64,000 bases of DNA from Achromobacter kerstersii (GTDB taxonomy: Bacteria; Pseudomonadota; Gammaproteobacteria; Burkholderiales; Burkholderiaceae_B): contig NZ_CADIJQ010000001.1 of NCBI RefSeq assembly GCF_902859595.1, positions 1,948,143 to 2,012,142 of the forward strand, written 5' to 3'. A model generated the notes under the pieces. It worked only from the letters and a program-made list of their open reading frames with translations. It made no database searches and had not been told where the DNA came from. The stretch's first letter is position 1. Every line of letters starts with the position of its first letter. Of this stretch, positions 10,769 through 18,944 are shown one piece after another. Position numbers and translations under genes: made by a program.

Positions 10769-12070
10769 ATGACGCAAACGTATCTCGACATGCCCGACGC
10801 AAAGCGCCGCATCAAGGCCATCTTCGTCGGCTCCATGGGCAACCTGGTTGAGTGGTACGACTTCTACGCCTACACCGCCTTCGCCCTGTACTTCGCCCCC
10901 GCCTTTTTCCCGTCGCACGATCCCGTCGTCCAGCAACTGAATGCCGCCACGCTGTTTGCGGCCGGCTTCATCGTGCGTCCGCTGGGCGGGTGGCTGTTCG
11001 GCCATATTGCCGACCGGCACGGGCGCCGAATATCGCTGATGGTGTCGGTGGTGATGATGTGCGTGGGCTCGCTGATCATCGCCGTCACGCCTACCTACGC
11101 CAGCATCGGTTTCGCCGCGCCCGCGCTGCTGGCGCTGGCCCGCGTGATCGAAGGCTTGAGCCTGGGCGGCGAGTACGGCGCCAGCGCCACCTACCTGACC
11201 GAGATCGCCGACCCCGAGCATCGCGGCTTTTATTCCAGCTTCCAGTACGTGACGCTGATCGGCGGACAGCTCTGCGCGATCCTGGTGCTGCTGCTCTTGC
11301 AGAACGTGTTCCTGACCCACGAACAACTGGTCGAATGGGGCTGGCGCATTCCCTTCGTGATCGGCGCCATGCTGGCGATTGTGACCGCGCTGATGCGGCG
11401 CGACATGCCCGAGACCGACTCGTACAAGGAAGCCCAGAAGACCAAGCCGAAAACGAGTTCGCTGCGCGGCCTGACGAAGTATCCGCGTGAAGTGGCCATC
11501 GTCGTCGGGCTGACCGCGGGCGGCACCGCGGCCTTCTACACGTTCACGACGTACATGCAGACCTTCGTGCGCCAGACGTCGGGCTTTTCCGACATCACCA
11601 CCACCTACATCATCGCGGCCTCGCTCATCTTCGCCCTGATCCTGCAACCGCTGTATGGCGCGCTGTCGGACAAGGTCGGCCGCAAGCCGCTCCTGATCTT
11701 CTTCGGCGTGGCGGGCGCGCTGCTGACCGTGCCCATCCTGATGACCTTGTCGCATACGCGTTCGCCGTTCATCGCCTTCCTGCTGATCTGCGGCGCGTGG
11801 GTGTTCACGGCGGGCTACACGTCCATCAACGCGGTGGTGAAGGCCGAACTGTTCCCCACGAACATCCGCGCAACAGGCGTGGCCGTGCCTTACGCCGTGA
11901 CCGTGTCCATCTTCGGCGGCACGGCCCCGGCCATTGCGCTGTTCTTCAAGCAGCAAGGGCATGAAGAGTGGTTCTACTACTACCTGGCCGGCGTGATCTT
12001 TGTGTCTCTGCTGGTCTACGCCACGATGCGCGACACCAAACATCAATCGGCCATGCACCGGCACGACTGA
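10769..12070 (+). CDS. MFS transporter, metabolite:H+ symporter family (KgtP-like)
   Basis: The 433-residue protein has twelve predicted membrane segments and the marks of the metabolite:H+ symporter group: GNLVEWYDFYAYTAFALYF in helix 1, GGWLFGHIADRHGRR between helices 2 and 3 (the MFS loop motif), and EGLSLGGEYGASATYLTE in helix 4. Similarity in layout is greatest to alpha-ketoglutarate/dicarboxylate permeases such as KgtP, but citrate, shikimate or proline carriers share this pattern, so the substrate stays open. It stands alone, with an intrinsic terminator directly after the stop. Confidence 0.85.
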   Translation: MTQTYLDMPDAKRRIKAIFVGSMGNLVEWYDFYAYTAFALYFAPAFFPSHDPVVQQLNAATLFAAGFIVRPLGGWLFGHIADRHGRRISLMVSVVMMCVGSLIIAVTPTYASIGFAAPALLALARVIEGLSLGGEYGASATYLTEIADPEHRGFYSSFQYVTLIGGQLCAILVLLLLQNVFLTHEQLVEWGWRIPFVIGAMLAIVTALMRRDMPETDSYKEAQKTKPKTSSLRGLTKYPREVAIVVGLTAGGTAAFYTFTTYMQTFVRQTSGFSDITTTYIIAASLIFALILQPLYGALSDKVGRKPLLIFFGVAGALLTVPILMTLSHTRSPFIAFLLICGAWVFTAGYTSINAVVKAELFPTNIRATGVAVPYAVTVSIFGGTAPAIALFFKQQGHEEWFYYYLAGVIFVSLLVYATMRDTKHQSAMHRHD

Positions 12071-12092
12071 GCCCTTCGGGAAATTCCCAATG

Positions 12093-12118
12093 CTGCCGGC
12101 TTGACGCCGGCAGTTTTT
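12093..12118 (+). terminator. Intrinsic terminator after the MHS transporter
   Basis: An 8-base perfect stem CTGCCGGC / GCCGGCAG with a 5-base loop is followed by five T residues, 22 bases after the transporter stop codon. Confidence 0.85.
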
Positions 12119-12137
12119 CGGATCAATACTTAACCTT

Positions 12138-12614
12138 ATGGTTAACTTAAACGACGACACGCTGGACAGCATCTTCTCCGCCCTGGCCGACGCCACCCGG
12201 CGGCGGGTACTGGCCGATCTGGAACAAGGCACGGCATCGGTCAGCGACCTGGCCCGGCCTCACGCCATGTCCCTGCCCGCCTTCCTGAAGCACTTGCGGG
12301 TGCTGGAAGACGCCGGGCTGATTGCCCGCGCCAAGGACGGCCGGGTCGTCAGCTGCACGCTGTCGCCCGAACCCATGCAGGCCGCATCCACCTGGCTGGC
12401 GCGCTACGAGAAGTTCTGGAATGGCCAACTGGATTCACTGGCCCGATACCTGTATCACGACGAGGAGATCCATCCATGGCCACCCAACGCCCCGAAGACA
12501 TCCCCAGCCCCCACGGCACCTCTGGCAACGCCCCCCTTGAGCTCCGGCTCACCCGCCGCTTCACCGCGTCCGCCGAGCGCGTCTGGCGCGCCTGGACGGA
12601 CCCGCAAGCGCTGA
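12138..12614 (+). CDS. ArsR-family transcriptional regulator
   Basis: The first 110 residues are a standard ArsR winged helix: IFSALADATRRRVLADLEQG, then VSDLARPHAMSLPAFLKHLRVLEDAGLI as the reading helix and wing. There are no metal-binding cysteines in the usual places; this subgroup normally pairs with SRPBCC proteins. Unusually, the frame does not stop at the next gene but runs 139 bases into it, adding about 46 Pro/Ser/Ala-rich residues. The tail looks like the out-of-frame shadow of the SRPBCC gene rather than a domain. It probably regulates its own cassette (SRPBCC, DUF899, membrane protein). Confidence 0.85.
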   Translation: MVNLNDDTLDSIFSALADATRRRVLADLEQGTASVSDLARPHAMSLPAFLKHLRVLEDAGLIARAKDGRVVSCTLSPEPMQAASTWLARYEKFWNGQLDSLARYLYHDEEIHPWPPNAPKTSPAPTAPLATPPLSSGSPAASPRPPSASGAPGRTRKR

Positions 12615-12964
12615 TGCGCTGGTTCGGCCCCGCCGGCACCCAGCGCGTGCTGCTGGCGGAAACCGATGTGCGGGTGGGCGGCGTCTACCAGGTGGGCTTT
12701 GTCACCGACGACGGCCAGGCCCATTACGCCAGCGGCGTGTACCGCGAAGTCGAGCCCCAGCGCCGCTTGGTGTTCACCTGGGCCTGGCGCGACACCCCCG
12801 ACGAAACCTCGTTGATCACCCTTGAATTGACCCCTGCGCAGGGCGGCACCGACCTCGCCTTCCTGCAAACCCCGTTTGTCGATCAAGCCACCCGTGACGG
12901 CCATGAAACCGGCTGGGCGGGCGCCATGGACCGGCTGGCGGACCATCTGGCAAGCGCAGTCTGA
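12476..12964 (+). CDS. SRPBCC (AHSA1-type) domain protein
   Basis: The 162-residue protein has the AHSA1/CalC-type SRPBCC signature: LRLTRRFTASAERVWRAWTDPQALMRWFGP, then VGGVYQVGF, RRLVFTWAWRDTPDE and TDLAFLQTPF, ending in the C-terminal helix GWAGAMDRLADHLAS. The start lies within the end of the ArsR gene, and the first about 20 residues (MATQRPEDIPSPHG...) are not conserved fold sequence, so the exact start is uncertain. ArsR plus AHSA1-type SRPBCC plus DUF899 is a recurring gene neighbourhood in proteobacteria; its cellular task is not known. Confidence 0.85.
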   Translation: MATQRPEDIPSPHGTSGNAPLELRLTRRFTASAERVWRAWTDPQALMRWFGPAGTQRVLLAETDVRVGGVYQVGFVTDDGQAHYASGVYREVEPQRRLVFTWAWRDTPDETSLITLELTPAQGGTDLAFLQTPFVDQATRDGHETGWAGAMDRLADHLASAV

Positions 12965-13059
12965 CTTCACTTAAGCGCAGTCTGACTGCACTTTCTACGC
13001 ACCGCTTGCCGCTTACCGTTCACGGGCCGCATTGGCCCGATCCAAGAAGGAGCCGCACC

Positions 13060-13761
13060 ATGCAGACCCAACACGCCGTCGTATCCCGCCCCCAATGGGA
13101 GGCCGCCCGCGAGACCCTGCTCAGCCGTGAGAAAGCGCTGACCCGCAGCCAGGACGCGCTGGCCCGTGAACGCCTTGACCTGCCTTGGGTTCTGGTGAAC
13201 AAGGCGTATCAATTTCAAAGCGCGCACGGGCCGCTCGGCCTGGCCGACCTGTTTGGCGGCAATAGCCAACTGATCATCTACCACTTCATGTATGGCCCGG
13301 ACTGGGAAGAAGGCTGCGTGGGCTGCTCGTTTCTGGCCGACCACCTGGACAGCGCCATCACGCATCTGCGCCATCACGATGTGTCCGTCGTAGCCGTATC
13401 GCGCGCGCCATTCGCCAAGCTGGACGCCTTCAAGCGGCGCATGGGCTGGCGGTTTGACTGGCTGTCTTCCGAGGGCTGCGACTTCAATTTCGACATGCAC
13501 GCGTCGGTGCCGCTTGCCGACGGCAGTGTCGAAGAACGCTCAGGCGCCAGCGCGTTTTTCCGTGACCCCGATGGCGAAATCTTCCACACCTATTCCGCCT
13601 TCGAGCGCGGCGTGGAACGGCTGGTTGGCGCGTACAACTATCTGGACTTCGCGCCGCTGGGACGCAACGAAAACGGCCCGCACTTCAACCTGGGCGACTG
13701 GGTGCGCCACCATGACCGGTACGACGACGCCAAGCCCGCCTCCTGCCACGCCTGCGCATAG
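13060..13761 (+). CDS. DUF899 family (thioredoxin-like) protein
   Basis: The 233-residue protein starts at an ATG with a good ribosome site, AAGGAG, at 13047-13052. DUF899 marks are clear: REKALTRSQDALARERLDLP, LIIYHFMYGPDWEEGCVGCS with a CVGC pair in the thioredoxin active-site position, VVAVSRAPFAKLDAFKRRMG, and FFRDPDGEIFHTYSAFERG. The family is thought to be thioredoxin-fold; activity is unproven. It sits third in the ArsR/SRPBCC cassette. Confidence 0.85.
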   Translation: MQTQHAVVSRPQWEAARETLLSREKALTRSQDALARERLDLPWVLVNKAYQFQSAHGPLGLADLFGGNSQLIIYHFMYGPDWEEGCVGCSFLADHLDSAITHLRHHDVSVVAVSRAPFAKLDAFKRRMGWRFDWLSSEGCDFNFDMHASVPLADGSVEERSGASAFFRDPDGEIFHTYSAFERGVERLVGAYNYLDFAPLGRNENGPHFNLGDWVRHHDRYDDAKPASCHACA

Positions 13762-13774
13762 CCCGGCGCGCGCG

Positions 13775-14182
13775 ATGACGGCGCTGTGGCTGGCCTGTCT
13801 GGCGGCCATGGCGCTAGGCCTGTGGCTTGACACCCGCCAGACGCCTGCGGCGCTGCTCGCCAGTGAGTGCGGCGCGCCCGGAAGCCTGTGGGACATGGCA
13901 TGGCGGCACACCACCCTCATGCCCGCCAGCAGCGCGGCGATGATGCTGGCCGCGCTGGCGCCCTGGCCGCGCCGGCATGCGCCAGCAGCTGGCCGGCGGT
14001 TGCTCTGCGCTGTGTTCATGGCGATCGGGATGGTGCTGGGCGCCCGCCTGGGTGCCATGGCGGCGCTTGCTTGGACCGCGCCGCCCTTCGCGGGCATGGT
14101 GATAGGCATGGCGGCCGGCATGGCGGCGGGCCTGTTACCGGCGGGGCTAGGCATTTGGAGGGGAGCCGGCCGGTTGCCGTAG
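13775..14182 (+). CDS. Small integral membrane protein, function unknown
   Basis: The 135-residue protein has about four hydrophobic segments: residues 1-18 (MTALWLACLAAMALGLWL), about 48-63, about 74-98 (LLCAVFMAIGMVLGARLGAM) and about 102-125, the last rich in GMAAG repeats. I do not recognise a named family. It starts 14 bases after the DUF899 stop and reads in the same direction, so it is probably the last gene of that cassette. The next 107 bases hold no gene. Confidence 0.55.
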   Translation: MTALWLACLAAMALGLWLDTRQTPAALLASECGAPGSLWDMAWRHTTLMPASSAAMMLAALAPWPRRHAPAAGRRLLCAVFMAIGMVLGARLGAMAALAWTAPPFAGMVIGMAAGMAAGLLPAGLGIWRGAGRLP

Positions 14183-14289
14183 GAGCGCTAGATAGCTCCG
14201 TGGCGCTGGATGCCGGCATGGCAAAAGATTGCTGCTTGGCGACAGATCGCCGCTTGGTACGGGATGCGTGCTTGATGCTGAATGCCGTC

Positions 14290-14625
14290 TTAGCGCCGAG
14301 CGCCCGTCAGCGGCCGATCAGCCGGCGTCACCGCCGGTTCGATTGGCGCGGCCAGCGGCGCCTGGATCTCAAGCGCCGAGACCGCACGCGCCACGCAGGG
14401 CAAGATCCAGCCCTCTTCTTTTTCGTCGCGCGACAGGCCTGGCCATTCGATCAGATAATCCACGGCCCCTTCCAGCAGCAAACACATGCAGGCCCGGCAA
14501 GTGCCGTTGCGGCATGAGCTCGGCAGCTTCACGCCCGCCGCTTGCGCGGCCATCAGCAAGGAAGTGTCTTCACCCGCGTCAAAGCGCAGGCCGGCGGGCT
14601 GGACCAGAACGGGAAAAGCGGCCAT
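14290..14625 (-). CDS. Plant-type 2Fe-2S ferredoxin
   Basis: The 111-residue protein carries the 2Fe-2S ligand pattern SCRNGTCRACMC (C-X4-C-X2-C) with the fourth cysteine in GWILPCVARA, the classic plant-type ferredoxin spacing. The fold begins immediately (VLVQPAGLRFDAGEDTSLLMAAQAAGV), and the last 25 residues are a Pro/Ala tail. It is a one-electron carrier, presumably cytoplasmic, for an oxygenase or reductase not obvious nearby. It lies 39 bases after the stop of the Nudix gene on the same strand. Confidence 0.85.
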   Translation of the reverse strand: MAAFPVLVQPAGLRFDAGEDTSLLMAAQAAGVKLPSSCRNGTCRACMCLLLEGAVDYLIEWPGLSRDEKEEGWILPCVARAVSALEIQAPLAAPIEPAVTPADRPLTGARR

Positions 14626-14664
14626 GGCGCAATCAGATAAGCGGAACGTGGACGCGGACGGCCG

Positions 14665-15252
14665 TCAGCCCGCGTTGTCCTGCCAGTCCAGCTTCCAGGC
14701 GCCCGACAGCACGTTCTGCATCCACAGCACGCACGTCAAGGTCTTGGCGTCGGTGACCTCGCCCTTGCTGCAAGCCGCCAGCAATTCGGCAGGGTCGGCG
14801 CTGATCACATCCAGGAATTCGTCCTGGTCCAGCTGGCGCGGCCCCGCGCGCAAGCCGCGGGCGAAGAAGATATGGATGATTTCTGTCGAGTAAGCGATAG
14901 CCAGGTGCAATGCCCCAGCATGCGCCCATTGATCGGCCGTATAGCCGGTTTCCTCAAGCAGTTCGCGCTTGCCGCACACCAGCGGGTCTTCGCCCGGGTC
15001 GAGCTTGCCAGCCGGAAATTCCGTCATGACGCGCCCGATGGGGTAGCGGAACTGGCGCTCCAGCAACACCCGGCCATCGTCCAGCAAGGGAATCACCACG
15101 ACCGCGCCGGGATGCACGACGTACTCGCGCGTAGCCGTGTTGCCATTGGGCAGGCTGACCGTGTCGCGGCGGATCTTCAGGAAACTGCCCTCGTAGGGGG
15201 CTTCGCTGGTGACCAGCGTTTCAACAAGATGGGGTTCGGATGGGCGGGTCAT
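14665..15252 (-). CDS. Nudix hydrolase (ADP-ribose pyrophosphatase type)
   Basis: The 195-residue protein starts MTRPSEPHLVETLVTSEAPY. The Nudix box is complete, GKLDPGEDPLVCGKRELLEE followed by TGY (GX5EX7REXXEEXG), and the preceding VVIPLLDDGRVLLERQFRYP is typical of the ADP-ribose pyrophosphatase/NudF group. It should split a nucleoside diphosphate linked to another moiety, most likely ADP-ribose. The C-terminus contains the usual ELLAACSKGEVTDAKT helix. A further-upstream Met gives a Cys/Arg-rich unnatural leader and was rejected. Confidence 0.88.
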   Translation of the reverse strand: MTRPSEPHLVETLVTSEAPYEGSFLKIRRDTVSLPNGNTATREYVVHPGAVVVIPLLDDGRVLLERQFRYPIGRVMTEFPAGKLDPGEDPLVCGKRELLEETGYTADQWAHAGALHLAIAYSTEIIHIFFARGLRAGPRQLDQDEFLDVISADPAELLAACSKGEVTDAKTLTCVLWMQNVLSGAWKLDWQDNAG

Positions 15253-15429
15253 GAGGGCGTGTCGGAATCGTAAACAACGCGCGGCGCAGCGCGGCGGGCA
15301 CCAAGCCAAGGAGCTTACCATCTGCCTGGCGGGGTAACTGCTGCGCGCTGCCTGCTACTTGCTACTTGTTGCCTGCCGCATGCTGCTTGCTCCGTCACCC
15401 GCCACCCGCCGCCCTCGGCGTTGGGCCGA

Positions 15430-16683
15430 TCAGTCGAACTTGCGGCGGGCGTCCAGCGCCAGACCGGCGCCGATGCTGCCAAACAGGTCCCCTTCCACGC
15501 TGCGCGCGCCCGGCACCAGTGCCGACACCGTTTCGCGCAAGCGCGGCACGCGGCTGGAGCCGCCGGTGAAGAACACCGTGTCCACGTCGGCCGTGGCCAC
15601 GCCCGCATCGCGCAGCAGCGCGCCCACGGTGGTTTCGACCTTTTCGATCAGCCGGCCCACGCAGGCGTCAAACGACGGACGGGTCACGTCCACCCCAAGT
15701 TCCGGCGCGATGCGCGACAAATCAATGCGTGCCAACGGCGTTTCCGACAGCGCGATCTTGGCCTCTTCCACCTGCACCGCCACCCAGTGGCCGGCGCGCT
15801 GCTTGACCAGATTCAACAGCAGATCGATCTTCTCGCGGTCGCCGGCTTCAGCCCGGATGTACGCAAAGTGCTCTGCGGCCTTACGCGTGTAAGCCTGGTT
15901 GATCGTGTGCCAGCAAGCCAGGTTGCCGTACTGCGTGGACGGCACATCCTTGCCGCTGCGCAGTTGGCTGCCCAGACCCAGCAAGGGCATGACGTGCGCC
16001 AGGCTCAGTTGCTTGTCGAAATCCACCCCACCGATGTGGACACCGCCATAGGCCAGGATGTCTTCACGGCGATCCGCCTTGCCGGCGCGGTCCGGTCCCA
16101 GACGAATCAAAGAAAAGTCCGACGTACCGCCACCGATGTCGATGACCAGTACAAGCTCTTCCCGGTCAATCTGCGACTCGTAATCAAATGCGGCGGCCAG
16201 CGGCTCGAACTGGAATTCAATATCGGTGAAGCCGACGCTACGCGCAATTTCGCCCAGCGTGTCTTGCGCGGTCTGGTCGGCGGCGGTGTTGTCATCCACA
16301 AAGAACACCGGCCGGCCCAGCACCGCCCGCGTGAAATCCCGGCCAGCGGCGGTTTCGGCGCGCCGCTTCAATTCCGCGATAAAGCGCGTCAACAGCACAC
16401 GAAACGGAATCGAACGCCCTTGCACTTCCGTGGACCCATCGATCAGCGAACTGCCCAACAGGCTTTTCATTGACCGCATCAAGCGCCCGTCGTAGCCCGC
16501 CAGATAGTCGGAAATGGCGGCGCGGCCATAGCTGACCTCGGCGTCTTCGTCATGAAAAAAAATGGCCGACGGCAAGGTGGTCTTGCCGTCTTCCAGGGCG
16601 AGGAGCGCGCGCTGGTCGGGGCGGCTCCAGCCTACGGTGGAGTTGGAGGTGCCGAAGTCGACGCCGCATGCGGAGGAAATCAT
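15430..16683 (-). CDS. Hsp70-family protein (YegD-like)
   Basis: The 417-residue protein starts MISSACGVDFGTSNSTVGW, the phosphate-1 loop of the actin/Hsp70 ATPase fold. The second phosphate loop is LVIDIGGGTSDFSLIRLGP, and VFFTGGSSRVPRLRETVSAL is the adenosine motif. Length matches the nucleotide-binding domain alone, as in E. coli YegD; there is no DnaK substrate-binding domain. The start was set at the Met directly before the fold. It lies 94 bases after the tssL stop, on the same strand as the tss operon, but no functional link is documented. Confidence 0.85.
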   Translation of the reverse strand: MISSACGVDFGTSNSTVGWSRPDQRALLALEDGKTTLPSAIFFHDEDAEVSYGRAAISDYLAGYDGRLMRSMKSLLGSSLIDGSTEVQGRSIPFRVLLTRFIAELKRRAETAAGRDFTRAVLGRPVFFVDDNTAADQTAQDTLGEIARSVGFTDIEFQFEPLAAAFDYESQIDREELVLVIDIGGGTSDFSLIRLGPDRAGKADRREDILAYGGVHIGGVDFDKQLSLAHVMPLLGLGSQLRSGKDVPSTQYGNLACWHTINQAYTRKAAEHFAYIRAEAGDREKIDLLLNLVKQRAGHWVAVQVEEAKIALSETPLARIDLSRIAPELGVDVTRPSFDACVGRLIEKVETTVGALLRDAGVATADVDTVFFTGGSSRVPRLRETVSALVPGARSVEGDLFGSIGAGLALDARRKFD

Positions 16684-16777
16684 GGAGAATTCTGGGGCTG
16701 AAAGCAAAACGGCGGACAAGTGTACTCGCTTCGAGCGGGCGAAGCGGTCATGACCCGTCCCCCACCCTGCCAATTGT

Positions 16778-17605
16778 TCAATTCTTCAAAATGCCGTCCA
16801 ACGCATGCAGGACGACATCCGTCGTGCTTCCCAGGTTCAGCGCAAAGGCGGCGTACACCCCCGAGAGCACGACCAGTGCGCTGGCCCAGGGTGTCCACCA
16901 CGGCCATTGGCGTCCCACCCGATAGCGGCGCGATGCGATGTTGGCGTCGGCGTCGGTCAGCGACTCTGGCGTGTCTCCGCGCAGCTCGCGCAAGATGCGG
17001 TGAAGCTTGACGAGGATGGTCTGCAACGCATCGTTCTGGTTGTGCTGCAACCCGTACTTGCCCTTGAACCCCAGGCACAGGCACAGGTATTTGAATTCCA
17101 GGACGTCGCGGTATCGGGCGGGGTCCATCATCATGCGCGACAGCACCGTGAAGAACTTCTCGCCTCCCCAGGTCTCGCTATGGTTGACGCTCAGCAACGA
17201 GCGCTCGGCCCAGATCGAGTTGGACCCCCATGCGGTTCCCATCACCGCTTCATCGATGAACGTACACAGCGCATATCGATACGCCAATTGCGTCGCGCTG
17301 TCATAGCCGTGCTGGCGGATTTCTTCGTCCAGCGCGGATATCTGGTCCCGCACCGTGGAATACAGCTTGCCGATGGATTCGTAGTTGGTCATCTTGCGTA
17401 CGCGGATCACCATGCCGAAGAGTGGCAAGGCTGCATCCACCAACGGGTTGTAGCCATGGCCCCGAAGCTGAAACGCCAGGTCTTCGTCCGTATCGAGGTT
17501 TTGAATGGTGTTGAAGCCGATCTGTTCTTTGTCGTGGACGGCTGCCGTTACGCTCGTGCGCAGGAATTCGGCTTCGCCGCGCTCGGCGGTAGAGGTCGTG
17601 TTCAT
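16778..17605 (-). CDS. tssL: T6SS membrane-complex protein TssL (DotU/IcmH family)
   Basis: The 275-residue protein has the DotU domain (NPLVDAALPLFGMVIRVRKM, LCTFIDEAVMGTAWGSNSIW with conserved acidic FIDE, LCLGFKGKYGLQ) and a single C-terminal membrane helix (PWASALVVLSGVYAAFAL), giving the usual cytoplasmic domain tail-anchored in the inner membrane. There is no extra peptidoglycan-binding domain, so this is the short form. The start at 17605 lies two bases before the end of the tssK stop region, as in translationally coupled operons. It forms the trans-envelope complex with TssJ and TssM. Confidence 0.93.
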   Translation of the reverse strand: MNTTSTAERGEAEFLRTSVTAAVHDKEQIGFNTIQNLDTDEDLAFQLRGHGYNPLVDAALPLFGMVIRVRKMTNYESIGKLYSTVRDQISALDEEIRQHGYDSATQLAYRYALCTFIDEAVMGTAWGSNSIWAERSLLSVNHSETWGGEKFFTVLSRMMMDPARYRDVLEFKYLCLCLGFKGKYGLQHNQNDALQTILVKLHRILRELRGDTPESLTDADANIASRRYRVGRQWPWWTPWASALVVLSGVYAAFALNLGSTTDVVLHALDGILKN

Positions 17606-17606
17606 G

Positions 17607-18944
17607 TCATTGGCTCCTGATGGCCCACAGCTGCAGCTCCAGCTCGGGGTAGTCGCCGGCAATATGCAGGCCGAAGCCCGCCGTATCCCGAAGCATCTGC
17701 CACGAAGGATGGCTGCGGTCGAACTGGAAATAGGTAAAGCCGGCATGGAACGGCAGGTGGCGCGGCGCGACCGGCAGCGGCTGCAGCGGGATGCCGGGCA
17801 GTTGCAGGCTGACGAGCTCGCCCAGCTTTTCCATCGAGGCCACCTTGGCCTGCTGCATGAACTGCTGACGCAACCGGTCAAGCGGCATGCGGGCGCGCAC
17901 GGCCAGAACGAAATCCGCGTCTGCGTACAGGCTGCGGTCGTGCACCGCCGCGGTCAGCACGCCGTACTGCTGGCGTTCGATCGGCAGCGACACGGCGCGC
18001 GGCTGCAACACGGTGCTGAGCGTGCGCCGCAAGGTGTCCTCAAGCATGCGGAACGATTGGCGGGGATCGTCGTGCCGATAGGCCGGATATTCCTGCGGCA
18101 GCCGCCCTTCGTCGGTGAATGTGACCAGTTCGCCGCAGGCCTGGCTAAACGCGATGTAGAGCTGCTCGGGGTGCAGATGGCGCAGGCGCGACAAGTGCAG
18201 AAACCACGGATGCAGCCGGTTCAACGCCAGCAGCAGATTGAAGTCCGTTACGTCCGCCACGCCGGCCTGCCCGGGCGAGCCGATGCGTTCGGCAATGTTC
18301 TTCGCGCGTTCCCGCATCAGGCCGGCGATTTCCCCCAAGTAGCGTTTCAACGGCGGGATCGCATTGATGGACATGCCCGTGGGGTAGAACGCGTCGTCCA
18401 GCAGCAGGCTGCCGTCAGGCCGACGGTCCAGCAGCCGGCACAACGCCATGCCGGTAAATGCGCTGCGGTCTTCACGCTCGAGCGTCAGCTGCAAGTTCGG
18501 GGCGGCCAGATCCATCGACACGTAATCGCCTTCGTGGCTATGCGTGTCGCGCACCTCTTCGCTACGCGTCACGTAGCGCGCATTGGCGTAGGTGTCTGGC
18601 CATTGCACTTCCAGCACGCCGTCCGAGCGCAGCGGCAAGGTCAGGTAGACGGTCTGATTGACGGATGAGGTATCGGTCACCGCCAGTGGTGTCGGCGGCG
18701 GCTGATCGTTCGGGATGTCGAACACCGTGCCATCAGGCATGACGCCGCGCGCGCGCACGATGGCGATCTTGCCAAAGCTCAGGTATTCCTGGTTCAGCTC
18801 CAGCTCGCTCAAGCCATAGAGATGCTCACTGACGCCCGCAATGCGTTGGTTGGCATGGTGTTCAAGCGCGCGGGTCTGCTGCTGGAAGTGCTGGGGCTTG
18901 ACGAACAGCCCTTCACTCCAGATAACGGGATTGCGGGAGGTCAT
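17607..18944 (-). CDS. tssK: T6SS baseplate protein TssK
   Basis: The 445-residue protein begins NPVIWSEGLFVKPQHFQQQT, the strongly conserved TssK opening, and retains RALEHHANQRI and the central helical region. TssK links the baseplate to the membrane complex through TssL/TssM. Its start overlaps the tssJ stop by four bases, which argues for coupled translation. Length equals the family norm. Confidence 0.95.
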   Translation of the reverse strand: MTSRNPVIWSEGLFVKPQHFQQQTRALEHHANQRIAGVSEHLYGLSELELNQEYLSFGKIAIVRARGVMPDGTVFDIPNDQPPPTPLAVTDTSSVNQTVYLTLPLRSDGVLEVQWPDTYANARYVTRSEEVRDTHSHEGDYVSMDLAAPNLQLTLEREDRSAFTGMALCRLLDRRPDGSLLLDDAFYPTGMSINAIPPLKRYLGEIAGLMRERAKNIAERIGSPGQAGVADVTDFNLLLALNRLHPWFLHLSRLRHLHPEQLYIAFSQACGELVTFTDEGRLPQEYPAYRHDDPRQSFRMLEDTLRRTLSTVLQPRAVSLPIERQQYGVLTAAVHDRSLYADADFVLAVRARMPLDRLRQQFMQQAKVASMEKLGELVSLQLPGIPLQPLPVAPRHLPFHAGFTYFQFDRSHPSWQMLRDTAGFGLHIAGDYPELELQLWAIRSQ

